Assembly: GCA_002691245.1 (NCBI GenBank)
Contig: NZHH01000047.1
Span: 1-42,960 of the forward strand
Reading direction: 5' to 3'
Length of the DNA: 42,960 nt
From: Methylaequor sp002691245
GTDB taxonomy: Bacteria; Pseudomonadota; Alphaproteobacteria; Methylaequorales; Methylaequoraceae
Shown here: positions 1 to 8,147 of the stretch, in pieces
How the letters are laid out: every line of letters starts with the position of its first letter
Numbering within the stretch: position 1 is the first letter of the stretch
Notes under the pieces: model-generated
Told to the model about the DNA's origin: nothing
The model's input: only the letters and a program-made list of their open reading frames with translations
Databases searched by the model: none
Translations under genes and position numbers: made by a program

Positions 1-495
1 AACCATCTCCCAATCTGCATTGATAGATATTTTTTTTAAAAAAATTTTCATTAATACCTCAAAATCTTTTCGTTTTTTTACACTGACTAAGCTTAATGTT
101 TCATAATCTTTCTCAAATTCATCCCAAGAAACATCTGCAGACCTGAAACCGTTGATTACTTTTTTTTCTTTTTTTATTCTAAATCTACAAACACCTTTTA
201 AAATTAACTCATATCTATTATCGTTAGTCTCAGAGAATGCGGTAATTCTTCCTGCACATCCAATATCATAGAGATTAGGATTTTTTATATCTGAGTTCTG
301 CCTCACTTTTTCTCTAGGTTGTATCATTCCTATAATTTTATCGTTGGCCAATGCATGATCTAACATATGTAGATACCTATTTTCAAACAAATTTAATGGA
401 AGTTTAGCTTTCGGCAATAACAAAACTTTATTCAAAGGAAATAGGGGGATGGTCTTTGGGAGTTCATTAATATTATGTTCAAAACTATACAGCAT
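1..495 (-). CDS. LON substrate-binding domain protein (partial, C-terminus beyond window)
   Basis: The frame is open from an ATG at 495 down to base 1, giving 165 codons with no stop, so the gene runs off the left edge. The N-terminal sequence (PLFPLNKVLLLPKAKLPLNL, then FENRYLHML) is the first strand set of the Lon N-terminal domain. Later residues fit the same fold (IGMIQPR, DIGCAGRI and a closing SINADWEMV). Alphaproteobacteria carry a stand-alone protein of about 200-220 residues with only this domain and no ATPase or protease part. Its exact role is not established; substrate recognition is assumed by analogy with Lon. A C-terminal protease cannot be excluded because the end is missing, but the small stand-alone type is more likely. 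It is transcribed divergently from the tRNA gene. Confidence 0.85.
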   Translation of the reverse strand, partial: MLYSFEHNINELPKTIPLFPLNKVLLLPKAKLPLNLFENRYLHMLDHALANDKIIGMIQPREKVRQNSDIKNPNLYDIGCAGRITAFSETNDNRYELILKGVCRFRIKKEKKVINGFRSADVSWDEFEKDYETLSLVSVKKRKDFEVLMKIFLKKISINADWEMV

Positions 496-558
496 AATTA
501 TAATATGTTTTATATTTACGTATAATTAAAGAATTATTTACAAAAAAATTCGTTTTTA

Positions 559-587
559 TTGTTCAAATAAAAAAATTAAAGTATAAG
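559..587 (+). promoter_or_regulatory. putative sigma-70 promoter of tRNA-Gly
   Basis: TTGTTC at 559-564 and TATAAG at 582-587 are separated by 17 bases, and the -10 box ends 13 bases before the mature tRNA 5' end at 601. Spacing and position suit a housekeeping promoter with a short 5' leader. The call rests on motif and position only. Confidence 0.5.
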
Positions 588-600
588 ATGTCAGTACAAA

Positions 601-675
601 GCGGGAATAGCTCAGTGGTAGAGCATCACGTTGCCAACGTGAGGGTCGCGAGTTCGAATCTCGTTTCCCGCTCCA
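601..675 (+). tRNA. tRNA-Gly (anticodon GCC), CCA encoded
   Basis: A complete cloverleaf can be folded by eye. The acceptor stem GCGGGAA (601-607) pairs with TTCCCGC (665-671). The anticodon stem TCACG/CGTGA encloses a loop with anticodon GCC at 633-635. The T arm carries GTTCGAATC. The discriminator base is T672, as is usual for bacterial glycine tRNAs, and CCA (673-675) is encoded in the DNA. The tRNA reads GGC and GGT glycine codons. Confidence 0.97.
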
Positions 676-723
676 TTATCTCTAATAATTTGCCTTTATT
701 TGTCACAGACGATATCTTACATC

Positions 724-1089
724 ATGTCCGAAAACAAAATTAGCTGGAGTGAGGGAACCACTATCTATAAATGTAACGATGAATCAGATTTTGCCTATTT
801 TTTGTTAGAAGGTGAAATACTTATAAAGTCAAGTGGTGGAAAAAGTGTAGGGTTTGTCAATGAAAATGAGATCTTTGGTGAACAATCAATTATTTTAGGA
901 ATCAGAAGAACTGTAACTACCATAGCTTCTAAAAATTCTAAAGCTATAAAGATTCCAAAGAAACAGCTTATTAAGGAATACCAAAACAGCTCATTATTGA
1001 TAAAAGCAATTCTTCGTTCAACATATTTAAGATTAACTAATTTAGACTCAACAATAAAAGTAGACCTTACTAGCCTAGATAGTTTTTAA
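724..1089 (+). CDS. single-domain cyclic-nucleotide-binding (Crp/Fnr sensor-like) protein
   Basis: A 121-residue protein from ATG 724; a TTG at 700 in the same frame would add eight residues. It shows the beta-roll pattern of a cNMP-binding domain: DFAYFLLEGEILI, a glycine turn, then NENEIFGEQSIILGIRRTVTTIA, where the GE-(x)n-RR stretch corresponds to the phosphate-binding cassette. There is no C-terminal helix-turn-helix, so it is not a complete Crp/Fnr regulator. Short proteins of this kind occur in many alphaproteobacteria without a defined role. It lies just downstream of tRNA-Gly and could be co-transcribed with it. The family is fairly clear; the ligand and partner are unknown. Confidence 0.75.
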   Translation: MSENKISWSEGTTIYKCNDESDFAYFLLEGEILIKSSGGKSVGFVNENEIFGEQSIILGIRRTVTTIASKNSKAIKIPKKQLIKEYQNSSLLIKAILRSTYLRLTNLDSTIKVDLTSLDSF

Positions 1090-1158
1090 TAAGACTAATT
1101 TTAAAAATTATAGTTACTAAGAAAAAATCTCCAGGTTAAATATTGTATTATATTAAAT

Positions 1159-1174
1159 GCTACATATGTGTAGC
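1159..1174. repeat. inverted repeat upstream of the coiled-coil gene
   Basis: GCTACA at 1159-1164 and its exact complement TGTAGC at 1169-1174 flank a TATG centre, giving a perfect 6-bp dyad about 43 bases before the start of the gene at 1217. It stands out in an otherwise AT-only spacer. It could be an operator or a small hairpin; no T-run follows it on the plus strand, so it is not an obvious terminator. It may be chance. Confidence 0.3.
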
Positions 1175-1216
1175 GAAGTTGATTTTATAATTATAGTATA
1201 TTAGTCTAGATAGATT

Positions 1217-1867
1217 ATGAGTGAATTATCAAAAATATCGTTTGCAAAAGCACAGTCTATATTAAAAAAATTTCGCTATAAACCAAGGCCAGAATGGTCT
1301 GATGACGAAAGAATTCTTTTTAAGTTATGTAATTTTGCTGTTTTATCAAAAAAAAGATTAAATGTTATTTTAAAATCCTTGCAAAGCCTATCAAAATTAA
1401 GTGACAAAAGTCATTACAAATACAACGAGTTAGACATAAAATTAATAAAAGAACTTATTTTGGATAATTTAGAGGTCTGTTTTGACAAATTCAAACAAAA
1501 AATCAGTGTAATCAAGGAATCTGATATTGAAATTATTCAGAATCATATAAATAATATTAAAAATGAAAATCTAAGACTTGAAAACGAAATTAAAAGGTTG
1601 AATTTCATCATAGAAAATTACATCAATGAAAAAGAATTGAATGAGATAAAGGATATTAAGGATTTACTTAATGAGAAAGTAGTAGTTCAAAATACAAAAA
1701 TAAGATCATCTAAAAAAAGCAAAGAAAAACTAGCATTTGACAAAAGAAATATTAGAGAATTTCTTAGAAAATGGAATGAAGGTCAAACAACATTCGAGAT
1801 TACAGAGAGCCACAAAAGGATTGATGTTGATATTAAAAATACCAAAAAAAGAAGATTTAAACTTTAA
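1217..1867 (+). CDS. hypothetical coiled-coil protein
   Basis: A 216-residue, lysine- and glutamate-rich protein that I do not recognise. The first 95 residues are predicted mostly helical and include RPEWSDDERILFKL. Residues of about 100-155 have the heptad-like pattern of a coiled coil (IINHINN-type spacing, ENLRLENEIKRLN). The C-terminus is very basic and ends in KNTKKRRFKL, which suggests nucleic-acid or membrane contact, but that is only inference. There is no signal peptide or membrane segment. Its stop codon directly abuts the stop of the convergent secB gene, with no base between them. In the classical alphaproteobacterial origin cluster dnaQ stands next to secB, but this protein has none of the exonuclease motifs. 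Confidence 0.7.
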   Translation: MSELSKISFAKAQSILKKFRYKPRPEWSDDERILFKLCNFAVLSKKRLNVILKSLQSLSKLSDKSHYKYNELDIKLIKELILDNLEVCFDKFKQKISVIKESDIEIIQNHINNIKNENLRLENEIKRLNFIIENYINEKELNEIKDIKDLLNEKVVVQNTKIRSSKKSKEKLAFDKRNIREFLRKWNEGQTTFEITESHKRIDVDIKNTKKRRFKL

Positions 1868-2335
1868 TTAGTTCTTAATATTTTTCTTCTTTTCGTACAT
1901 ACCAACAAAATCTAATGGGGCAATCATCAAAGGAGGGAATCCAGCCTCCCTGGTACAGTTAGCTATTATCGCCCTCAAAAACGGAAAGAGAAATTTGGGA
2001 CACTCTATTAAAAGTATTTTTTCAAGTATATCGTTTGCAGCATTTTCAATTGTAAAAATCCCACTGTAAACGCCTTCAACAAGAAATAAAGTGCTTTTCT
2101 CTGATTTGGTTTCACATTTAATTGCAAGTTCTACTTCGTAAATGTTATCTCCATGATCTGGTAATGTTCTAGATTTTACATCAGCATCGATACTAAAAGA
2201 AGGGTTTCCACTGACATTTTTTAAGGAGTCTGGAGCTTGGGGGTTCTCAAAAGAAAGATCTTTTAGGAACTGTGCATTAATCAAAAACTTAAGATTAATA
2301 TTATTAGAATTTGAATTTTTTTTTTTTTCAGCCAT
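1868..2335 (-). CDS. secB: protein-export chaperone SecB
   Basis: A 155-residue protein from ATG 2335; an ATG at 2350 would add five residues that do not belong to the family. SecB holds precursor proteins unfolded in the cytoplasm and hands them to SecA for export. Recognisable family segments are INAQFLKDLSFENPQAP near the N-terminus, the central VELAIKCETKSEKSTLFLVEG, and the C-terminal CPKFLFPFLRAIIANCTREAGFPPL and PLDFVGMY. Length and order match the homotetrameric family. The start is followed almost at once by a run of 13 A in codons 3-7. The gene is convergent with the coiled-coil gene and divergent from the Tim44-like gene, a pairing common in alphaproteobacteria. Confidence 0.96.
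   Translation of the reverse strand: MAEKKKNSNSNNINLKFLINAQFLKDLSFENPQAPDSLKNVSGNPSFSIDADVKSRTLPDHGDNIYEVELAIKCETKSEKSTLFLVEGVYSGIFTIENAANDILEKILLIECPKFLFPFLRAIIANCTREAGFPPLMIAPLDFVGMYEKKKNIKN
2316..2328 (-). repeat. A13 homopolymer inside the secB start region
   Basis: Thirteen consecutive T on the plus strand, read as A13 in secB codons 3-7 (E-K-K-K-N). It lies seven bases after the ATG. Runs this long are prone to polymerase slippage and to sequencing error. Here the frame is intact as written. Confidence 0.9.
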
Positions 2336-2414
2336 ATTTAAAGTAAACATTAATTAATAAATAATTATAATACAAAATAACGTTTTACCAATTCAAAAAT
2401 AATTATTAAAAAAA

Positions 2415-3083
2415 ATGAACAATTTACCTTACATCGACATACTCATTTTGGCAATGATTGCAGTCTTTATAATTAATAGACTTAAAAATGTATTAGGTAA
2501 AAAAACAGGCAATGAATCTGACATCGTAGAAAAATTCACGCAAAAAAAATCTGCTTTTAAAGAATCTGAACCAGATTCTATTTCAAACACCACTACATTT
2601 GATAATAAAAATATGCACAAAAATAAAAATGTTAACAGTTCATTAAACGAAATTCTTAAAATTGATAGTAGCTTTGATACCTCTGAGTTTATCTCGGGTG
2701 CAAAAAAAGCATTCGAATTTATATTAAGCCAATATTCGCAGAATAATTTAAAATCATTAGAAAACCTTCTTTCGAAGAATATGCTTGATGTATTTCAAAC
2801 ACAAATAAAACTTAGAGAAAAAAAGGGTGAATCACTTGAAATCACTGTTATTAGTGTAAAAAACCCTGAGATTGTAAATGCAAAAATAGAAAAAAAATCT
2901 AATGCATTAATTACTCTTCTTTTTGACTCAGAACAAATTCAAATAACCAAAGATAAACATGGTAATGTTACCGATGGTGATTCTAATCAAATATTATCAA
3001 TTAAAGAGAACTGGTCATTTTCTAAGAATTTAAAAACTAAAGACCCAAATTGGACTCTTGAGAAAATTGAAGAGAGTAATTAG
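2415..3083 (+). CDS. Tim44-like domain protein, membrane-anchored
   Basis: A 222-residue protein. Residues of about 5-22 form one hydrophobic N-terminal segment (YIDILILAMIAVFIINRL), followed by a charged linker. Residues of about 85-220 form a Tim44-like domain: FISGAKKAFEFILSQYSQN, LLSKNMLDVFQTQI, the beta-strand region around ITVISVKNPEIVNAKI, and ENWSFSKNL with a closing DPNWTLEKIEE. In alphaproteobacteria this protein sits in the inner membrane and is related to the mitochondrial import motor subunit; its bacterial function is not settled, though an envelope or assembly role is likely. It starts the tim44-mltA-smr operon, divergent from secB, and its last 26 bases overlap mltA. Confidence 0.88.
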   Translation: MNNLPYIDILILAMIAVFIINRLKNVLGKKTGNESDIVEKFTQKKSAFKESEPDSISNTTTFDNKNMHKNKNVNSSLNEILKIDSSFDTSEFISGAKKAFEFILSQYSQNNLKSLENLLSKNMLDVFQTQIKLREKKGESLEITVISVKNPEIVNAKIEKKSNALITLLFDSEQIQITKDKHGNVTDGDSNQILSIKENWSFSKNLKTKDPNWTLEKIEESN

Positions 3084-4095
3084 AAATTCCTATTTAATTG
3101 CTTTAACTTTATTTCTTCTGACCTCTGAGAGTTTAGCTAAAGAAAACTATAATCAAAATTTTAAAGATATTCCCTTACTTGCTATCACCAAATTGGCTAG
3201 TGGTATTAAACATATCTGCAAATCAAATTATTTTTTTAAAAATCTCAAACAACATAAATCATATCCAAATTTTGGAAAAATAAAAGATTGGAAAATTAAA
3301 TGTGAGAAACTTAATTCAGTTACAAACGACAAAGAATTAAACTCTTTTTTTGATAGAGAGTTTTTAATATTAAACAAGATTTCTTCTCCCGACTTACTTA
3401 CAGGATACTATGAACCAATAATCAAGGTTTCAAAAGTAAAGAACCGAGTTTTTAAATATCCAATATTAAAGAAAAATCCTAGATTCATAGGCAAAACAAG
3501 AGAATTCATAGAAAAAGAATTCAATAAAGATGATGTACTACTTTGGTCAAACGATAAAATTGATCTTTTTTTTTTACACATTCAAGGTTCAGGTTTAGGA
3601 GTATTTGAAAACAAAGAAACTATAAAAATAGCATATGATGGAAATAATAATTTAAACTACACGTCCATTGGAAAGTATCTAATAAAAAAAAAATATCTAG
3701 AAGCAAGAAATACTGACCTATTTACGATTAAGGATTGGTTAAGGAAAAATCAAAATGTTTCTAATAAAGTAATGAATTTAAATAAAAGATTTATATTCTT
3801 CAAAGAGAGTTTTGAAGCTATGGCTGAGAGTCCAGTTGGTGCTATTGGATTAAAGCTAAAACCAAATGAAAGCATTGCAGTTGATGATAAATTATATCCT
3901 ATTGGAATTCCATTTGTTATTGAATTTCTGGGCGACAAATCAATTAAACCTGTAGTATCATTAGATACTGGCTCTGCAATTATTGGTCATAATCGCGCCG
4001 ATCTGTTCACAGGAAGGGGGAAGTCAGCAGAAAAGGAAGCGGGAATATTAAAGAAAAAAATTTATCTATACCCGATTATACCTTATATTAAATAG
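3058..4095 (+). CDS. mltA: membrane-bound lytic murein transglycosylase A
   Basis: A 345-residue periplasmic enzyme that cleaves peptidoglycan glycan strands with 1,6-anhydro bond formation. The TTG at 3058 is chosen because it gives a proper signal peptide (RKLKRVIRNSYLIALTLFLL, then cleavage near SLAKE); no later start would keep it. There is no lipobox cysteine, so the protein is probably soluble or uncleaved rather than a lipoprotein. Family motifs are clear: LTGYYEP at about 117-123, FLHIQGSG at about 172, ESFEAMAESPVGAIG, and the catalytic C-terminal DTGSAIIGHNRADLFTGRG. The start overlaps the Tim44-like gene by 26 bases, and the stop directly abuts the Smr gene start. Confidence 0.94.
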   Translation: MRKLKRVIRNSYLIALTLFLLTSESLAKENYNQNFKDIPLLAITKLASGIKHICKSNYFFKNLKQHKSYPNFGKIKDWKIKCEKLNSVTNDKELNSFFDREFLILNKISSPDLLTGYYEPIIKVSKVKNRVFKYPILKKNPRFIGKTREFIEKEFNKDDVLLWSNDKIDLFFLHIQGSGLGVFENKETIKIAYDGNNNLNYTSIGKYLIKKKYLEARNTDLFTIKDWLRKNQNVSNKVMNLNKRFIFFKESFEAMAESPVGAIGLKLKPNESIAVDDKLYPIGIPFVIEFLGDKSIKPVVSLDTGSAIIGHNRADLFTGRGKSAEKEAGILKKKIYLYPIIPYIK

Positions 4096-4620
4096 ATGAA
4101 CATCAACGATTGGGAAAGCTTTAAAAAAACAGTTAGGCCAATAAAAAAATCCAACAAATTTAAACTAAAAAACTCAAAAAACAAAATTAACTCTTCTGAT
4201 CAACTCCCTAAAAATCAATATAATTTTGAAAAAGAAATTGATGATCTTGATATTCAAGTTTCAGAAAGTTGGGGGAATTTAGAAAAAAATACATTAAAAA
4301 AAATTCTTAAAGGAAAAATCAAAATAATGAGTCAATTGGATCTTCATGGNCNAAATATTAAAGATTCAAAAAAATTNGTTCTAGANTTTATAANTAAAAA
4401 TCATTTACNNAANAAANGNCTTCTACTNTTAATTACAGGAAANGGGGCCAGGCTTCCAGTTGAAGAAGGTTGGAAAGGANTTGGCAAACTAAAAACNAGC
4501 ATCCCAAATTGGCTTCGGTCTAAATCTCTAAATGATAAAATACTATGGTTTGATCANGCACCTCCNGAAAAAGGNGGNGATGGTGCTTACCTCATTTATC
4601 TAAAAAANATNACANAATAA
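4096..4620 (+). CDS. Smr-domain protein
   Basis: A 174-residue protein with a charged N-terminal half and a C-terminal Smr domain. Domain signatures are MSQLDLHG at about 77-84 (one base ambiguous), a TGKG-type loop (LITGxGARLPVEEGW), and IPNWLRS followed by a GGDGAYLIYLK end. Stand-alone Smr proteins relate to the MutS2 C-terminal nuclease domain; nuclease activity in this short family is inferred, not shown. The start codon follows the mltA stop with no gap. Several codons contain N. The 3' end overlaps the convergent hslU by about 11 bases if hslU stops at 4610. Identification rests on the LDLHG and TGKG-like motifs and the conserved neighbourhood. Confidence 0.88.
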   Translation: MNINDWESFKKTVRPIKKSNKFKLKNSKNKINSSDQLPKNQYNFEKEIDDLDIQVSESWGNLEKNTLKKILKGKIKIMSQLDLHXXNIKDSKKXVLXFIXKNHLXXKXLLXLITGXGARLPVEEGWKGXGKLKXSIPNWLRSKSLNDKILWFDXAPXEKXXDGAYLIYLKXXTX

Positions 4621-5920
4621 ATCTAGTTAGATCTGTATCTTTATAAATATCACCAATTTGNTTTTTTACATATTTTTGGTCAATTTCTACTTGNCTAGCT
4701 TTTTTTTCAGAGGCACTAAAACTTATATCTTCNAGAATTTTTTCTAGAATAGTATGCAACCTTCTAGCTCCNATATTTTCAATTTCTTCATTTACCTTTG
4801 TTGCTATTAATGCAATTTCTGATATTGATTCTTCAGAAAAATTCAAACTTACTCCCTCTGTAGCAATCAATTCGACATATTGTTTTATTAGATTATTTTC
4901 TGGTTCTTTTAATATTCTAATAAAATCTTCCTTNCCTAGCGCTGTTAATTCAACNCTGTTGGGNAGTCTTCCCTGAAGTTCTGGNAGAAGNTCCGAAGGC
5001 TTTGCAACATGAAATGCACCAGATGCTATGAAAAGTATGTGATCTGTTTTTATAGATCCATATTTAGTTGAAACCGTCGACCCCTCAATAAGTGGTAGCA
5101 AATCTCTTTGCACACCCTCTCTGCTTACCTCTGCAGAAGTACCTGANTTTTTCCCACATATCTTATCTATTTCATCTATAAATACTATCCCNTCTTCNTC
5201 AACATTAATTGATGCTCTTTTTATTAAATTNTCATTATCTATTAACTTTTCNGATTCTTCCTCTAATAAGATCTCATGAGACTCTTTGACTGATAGTTTC
5301 CTTTTTTCTTTTTTTTGTCCAAAACCTTTACCAAATAAATCTCCTAAATTTATCATTCCCATTGATCCGCTNGGCATTCCTGGAATCTCCATAGATTTAA
5401 GTGGAGAGGATGTTTTTGAGGCTAATTCAACTTCAATTTCTTGANTGTCAAGCTGTCCATCTCTGAGCATNTTTTTGTATTTNTCTTTTGTTTGATTAGT
5501 TGCTGATGAGCCCACAAGTGCCTCTATCACCCTTTTTTCAGCATTAACTTCAGCTTTGGCCTTTATTTCATTTTTTAAGCTCTCTCTATTATTATTTATA
5601 GAAATTTCCAACAAGTCTCTAATTATTTGCTCAACATCTCTNCCAACATAACCAACTTCAGTAAATTTTGTTGCTTCAACTTTAATAAAAGGTGCGTCAG
5701 CTAATTTGGCTAACCGTCTTGCTATTTCTGTTTTACCAACTCCAGTAGGTCCGATCATAAGAATATTTTTTGGTAATACNTCATCTTTTAGCGCACCCTT
5801 TATCTGTTGCCTTCTCCATCTATTCCTTAGGGCAATNGCTACNGCTCTCTTTGCAGTTTTTTGNCCAACAATAAATCTATCTAATTCCGAAACTATTTCT
5901 CTNGGTGTAAATGAAGTCAT
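4610..5920 (-). CDS. hslU: ATP-dependent protease ATPase subunit HslU
   Basis: The AAA+ unfoldase of the HslUV protease, feeding substrates into the HslV chamber. Walker A GPTGVGKT is at about residues 57-64, Walker B GIVFIDEIDKI in the middle, and sensor and arginine motifs lie near NxGARRLHT. The long I-domain insertion is present between the Walker boxes. The family normally ends DLSRFIL or similar; here the reading is DLTRFI-(NTG)-(TNA). The codon TNA at 4612-4610 is almost certainly the stop, masked by an N; read literally the frame would run to 4592. The start ATG overlaps the hslV stop by four bases, indicating translational coupling. Confidence 0.93.
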
Positions 5921-6468
5921 TTTATTTTTTCAATAATAATGTTATTATTTGTGTANATACAAAGTTCTGCTGCAATTTCAAGGCTTTTAGTTGCAATTTC
6001 NTCTGGNTTAAGCCTACTGTCAAACATAGCNCTCGCAGCCGCTANAGCAAAATTTCCCCCAGAACCNATAGCCATTAAACCATCCTTTGGCTCTAACACA
6101 TCCCCTGTACCACTTAAAATCAAACTAACGTCCTTATCTGCTACTANCATCATTGCTTCTAATCTTCTNAGATATCTATCCGTTCTCCAGTCCTTAGCTA
6201 GTTCCACNCANGATCTCATTAAATTATCAGAATATTTTTCGAGCTTTGTTTCTAGCCTTTCAAAAAGCGAGAAGGCATCAGCTGTAGCTCCAGCAAAACC
6301 TGTTATTACTTTNCCTCCAGCTAAAGCTCTGACTTTTCTTGCATTAGCTTTCATTACGGTATCTCCTAATGTTACTTGTCCATCTGCAGCAACAACTACT
6401 TCTGATCCTTTTCTTACTGAAACAACAGTAGTACCATGCCATTTTTCTGTCATTTTAATTTGATTCAT
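5917..6468 (-). CDS. hslV: ATP-dependent protease peptidase subunit HslV
   Basis: A 183-residue proteasome-like threonine peptidase. The catalytic threonine is exposed after removal of a propeptide ending WHG: the sequence reads KWHGTTVVSVRKG, so mature HslV begins at Thr13. Family segments VVAADGQVTLGDTVMK, ITGFAGATADAF, ELAKDWRTDRY and GSGGNFA are present; a few codons contain N. An internal ATG at 6453 (MTEKWHG) could also be the start, without effect on the mature enzyme. It lies upstream of hslU in the usual order and is divergent from hisB, with a 71-base spacer. Confidence 0.96.
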   Translation of the reverse strand: MNQIKMTEKWHGTTVVSVRKGSEVVVAADGQVTLGDTVMKANARKVRALAGXKVITGFAGATADAFSLFERLETKLEKYSDNLMRXXVELAKDWRTDRYXRRLEAMMXVADKDVSLILSGTGDVLEPKDGLMAXGSGGNFAXAAAXAMFDSRLXPXEIATKSLEIAAELCXYTNNNIIIEKIK

Positions 6469-6539
6469 AAATTTACAGCCTCATTGCTAAAAATATTATA
6501 ATCTATATATTTTAGAATAATTATCCAGTAAATTTACCT
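6469..6539. promoter_or_regulatory. divergent hslV/hisB promoter spacer
   Basis: This 71-base AT-rich spacer must hold promoters for hslVU (left) and the his operon (right). ATTATAAT near 6493-6500 is self-complementary, so a TATAAT-type -10 box can be read on both strands. I see no convincing -35 partners, attenuator or T-box. Confidence 0.3.
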
Positions 6540-7127
6540 ATGAGAAAATATTCTGTAAATAGAAAAACTAAAGAAACTGAGATTAAAGTTGAAGTTCTTC
6601 TAAATGGAACAGGTAAAAGTCAAATAAACACTGGTATAGGTTTTTTAGATCATATGATTGAACAAATATCAAAACATAGTTTGATTGACATAAATATTCA
6701 TGCAAAGGGTGACCTTCATGTTGATTATCACCATACAACTGAAGATAGCGCATTAGCTCTTGGTGAAGCTTTTTCCAAAGCTCTTGGTGATAGAAGAGGG
6801 ATATACAGATTTGGTCAAGCGCTCTCGGCAATGGATGAAACACTTTCTAGAGTTGTTGTAGACTGCTCAAATAGGCCGTTCTTAGTATGGAAAGTCAACT
6901 TTACAATTGCTCAACTTGGTGAAATGGATACAGAGTTATTTAGAGAATGGTTCCAATCTTTTTCACAAAGTGCTGGGATTACGCTTCATGTTGAAAATCT
7001 ATATGGAGAAAACAATCACCACATTATCGAATCTTGCTTTAAAGGGCTGGCTCGAGCATTAAGGCAAGCAATCTCTATCGATTCAGATCGAAAGGACGAA
7101 ATTCCGTCAACAAAAGGCGCATTATAG
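6540..7127 (+). CDS. hisB: imidazoleglycerol-phosphate dehydratase HisB
   Basis: A 195-residue single-domain enzyme for the sixth histidine step, converting imidazoleglycerol phosphate to imidazoleacetol phosphate. The metal-binding histidine motifs are all visible: GFLDHMIEQISKHS, DYHHTTEDSALALGEA and the C-terminal NNHHIIESCFKGLARALR. There is also a central SAMDETLSRVVVD. The phosphatase domain found in the E. coli fusion is absent, as is usual in alphaproteobacteria. It is the first gene of the his operon here. The DUF2628 gene follows 15 bases downstream. Confidence 0.97.
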   Translation: MRKYSVNRKTKETEIKVEVLLNGTGKSQINTGIGFLDHMIEQISKHSLIDINIHAKGDLHVDYHHTTEDSALALGEAFSKALGDRRGIYRFGQALSAMDETLSRVVVDCSNRPFLVWKVNFTIAQLGEMDTELFREWFQSFSQSAGITLHVENLYGENNHHIIESCFKGLARALRQAISIDSDRKDEIPSTKGAL

Positions 7128-7142
7128 TTTGGAGTTTCTTGA

Positions 7143-7505
7143 ATGTTGACCTATTGCATACTAAGGAAAAAAAATGACAAAAATGATTTGAAAATTTTGG
7201 AGACCGGGTTTTCTCTCTCAGCATTCATTTTTGGTCCAATTTGGGGTGTTTTTAAAAGACTTTGGTTGTTCAGCATAATTGGATTCTCATTATTTTTTTT
7301 TTCTAAGTTAATATATAAAGAGACTAACCTTTTTTACATTTTTTATTTATTTTCTTCCATATCAAGCTTTTTTTGGGGTTTTTTTGCAAGAGACCTTCTC
7401 ATCTTGAAGCTAATAGAAAATAATTTTTATCCAGTAAAACATATAAACGCAACTTCAAAAGAAAATGCAATTGTTCAATTTTTATCAGAGGAAAGGAATG
7501 AGTAG
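7143..7505 (+). CDS. DUF2628 membrane protein
   Basis: A 120-residue protein with a conserved soluble start (the ILETGFSLSAFIFGPIWGVFKRLW stretch at about 20-43) and three hydrophobic segments at about 27-40, 47-60 and 65-85. The GPxWxxxxRLW signature and its place between hisB and hisH match DUF2628 proteins found within alphaproteobacterial his operons. Function is unknown. The tail ends AIVQFLSEERNE and overlaps the hisH start by eight bases, so the two genes are translationally linked. Confidence 0.8.
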   Translation: MLTYCILRKKNDKNDLKILETGFSLSAFIFGPIWGVFKRLWLFSIIGFSLFFFSKLIYKETNLFYIFYLFSSISSFFWGFFARDLLILKLIENNFYPVKHINATSKENAIVQFLSEERNE

Positions 7506-8145
7506 AATAATAATAATTGATTATGGTTCCGGAAATATTCGATCGGTATTCAATGCTTTAAAGAAAATCTCAAACAAAAGCGTAAAAATTTCGTCAAAAA
7601 AAGAAGATTTGAAATCTGCAACACATTTGATTCTTCCGGGCGTTGGTTCATTTGAGTCATGCGTAAATGGATTAAAAAAATCTAATGTTTTAGAGACTCT
7701 AGAAGAAATTGTATTCAACAAAAAAACACCTTTTTTAGGAATCTGTGTTGGTATGCAAATGCTAGCAACTAAAGGGTTTGAAAAAGGAGAGTTCTCTGGC
7801 CTTGATTGGATTCAAGGTGAAGTAAGGAGAATCAATGTAAAAAAAAATAAATTGAAAATTCCTCACATGGGTTGGAATTCATTGATTTTTAAAAAAAGAA
7901 CTAATTTCACAGATAAATTACTGAAAAGAATTGGCATGAACTACACTGATGAAATAACAGCATATTTTGTTCATAGCTATAATTTTAATACAGAAAATAA
8001 GTGTGATAAAATTATATCGACCCAATACGGAGAGGAAGTAACGGCTATGGTTGCAAAAGAAAATATTTATGGAACTCAATTTCATCCAGAAAAAAGTCAC
8101 ACTTTTGGACTCGCTTTTTTAAAAACTTTTTTGGAACAGAATTGA
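7498..8145 (+). CDS. hisH: imidazole glycerol phosphate synthase, glutaminase subunit HisH
   Basis: A 215-residue class I glutamine amidotransferase that supplies ammonia to HisF. ATG 7498 is chosen over an upstream in-frame ATG at 7465 because it gives the family start (SRIIIIDYGSGNIRSV) and has GAGGAAAGG just upstream. The catalytic Cys lies in LGICVGMQML at about residue 80, with the His and Glu partners in GTQFHPEKSH near the C-terminus. It overlaps DUF2628 by eight bases. hisA follows after two bases if its ATG is used. Confidence 0.96.
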   Translation: MSRIIIIDYGSGNIRSVFNALKKISNKSVKISSKKEDLKSATHLILPGVGSFESCVNGLKKSNVLETLEEIVFNKKTPFLGICVGMQMLATKGFEKGEFSGLDWIQGEVRRINVKKNKLKIPHMGWNSLIFKKRTNFTDKLLKRIGMNYTDEITAYFVHSYNFNTENKCDKIISTQYGEEVTAMVAKENIYGTQFHPEKSHTFGLAFLKTFLEQN

Positions 8146-8147
8146 AT

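Noticed and set aside
5939..6463. 174-codon open frame on the plus strand
   Set aside because: It is antisense to hslV over its full length and has no recognisable features.
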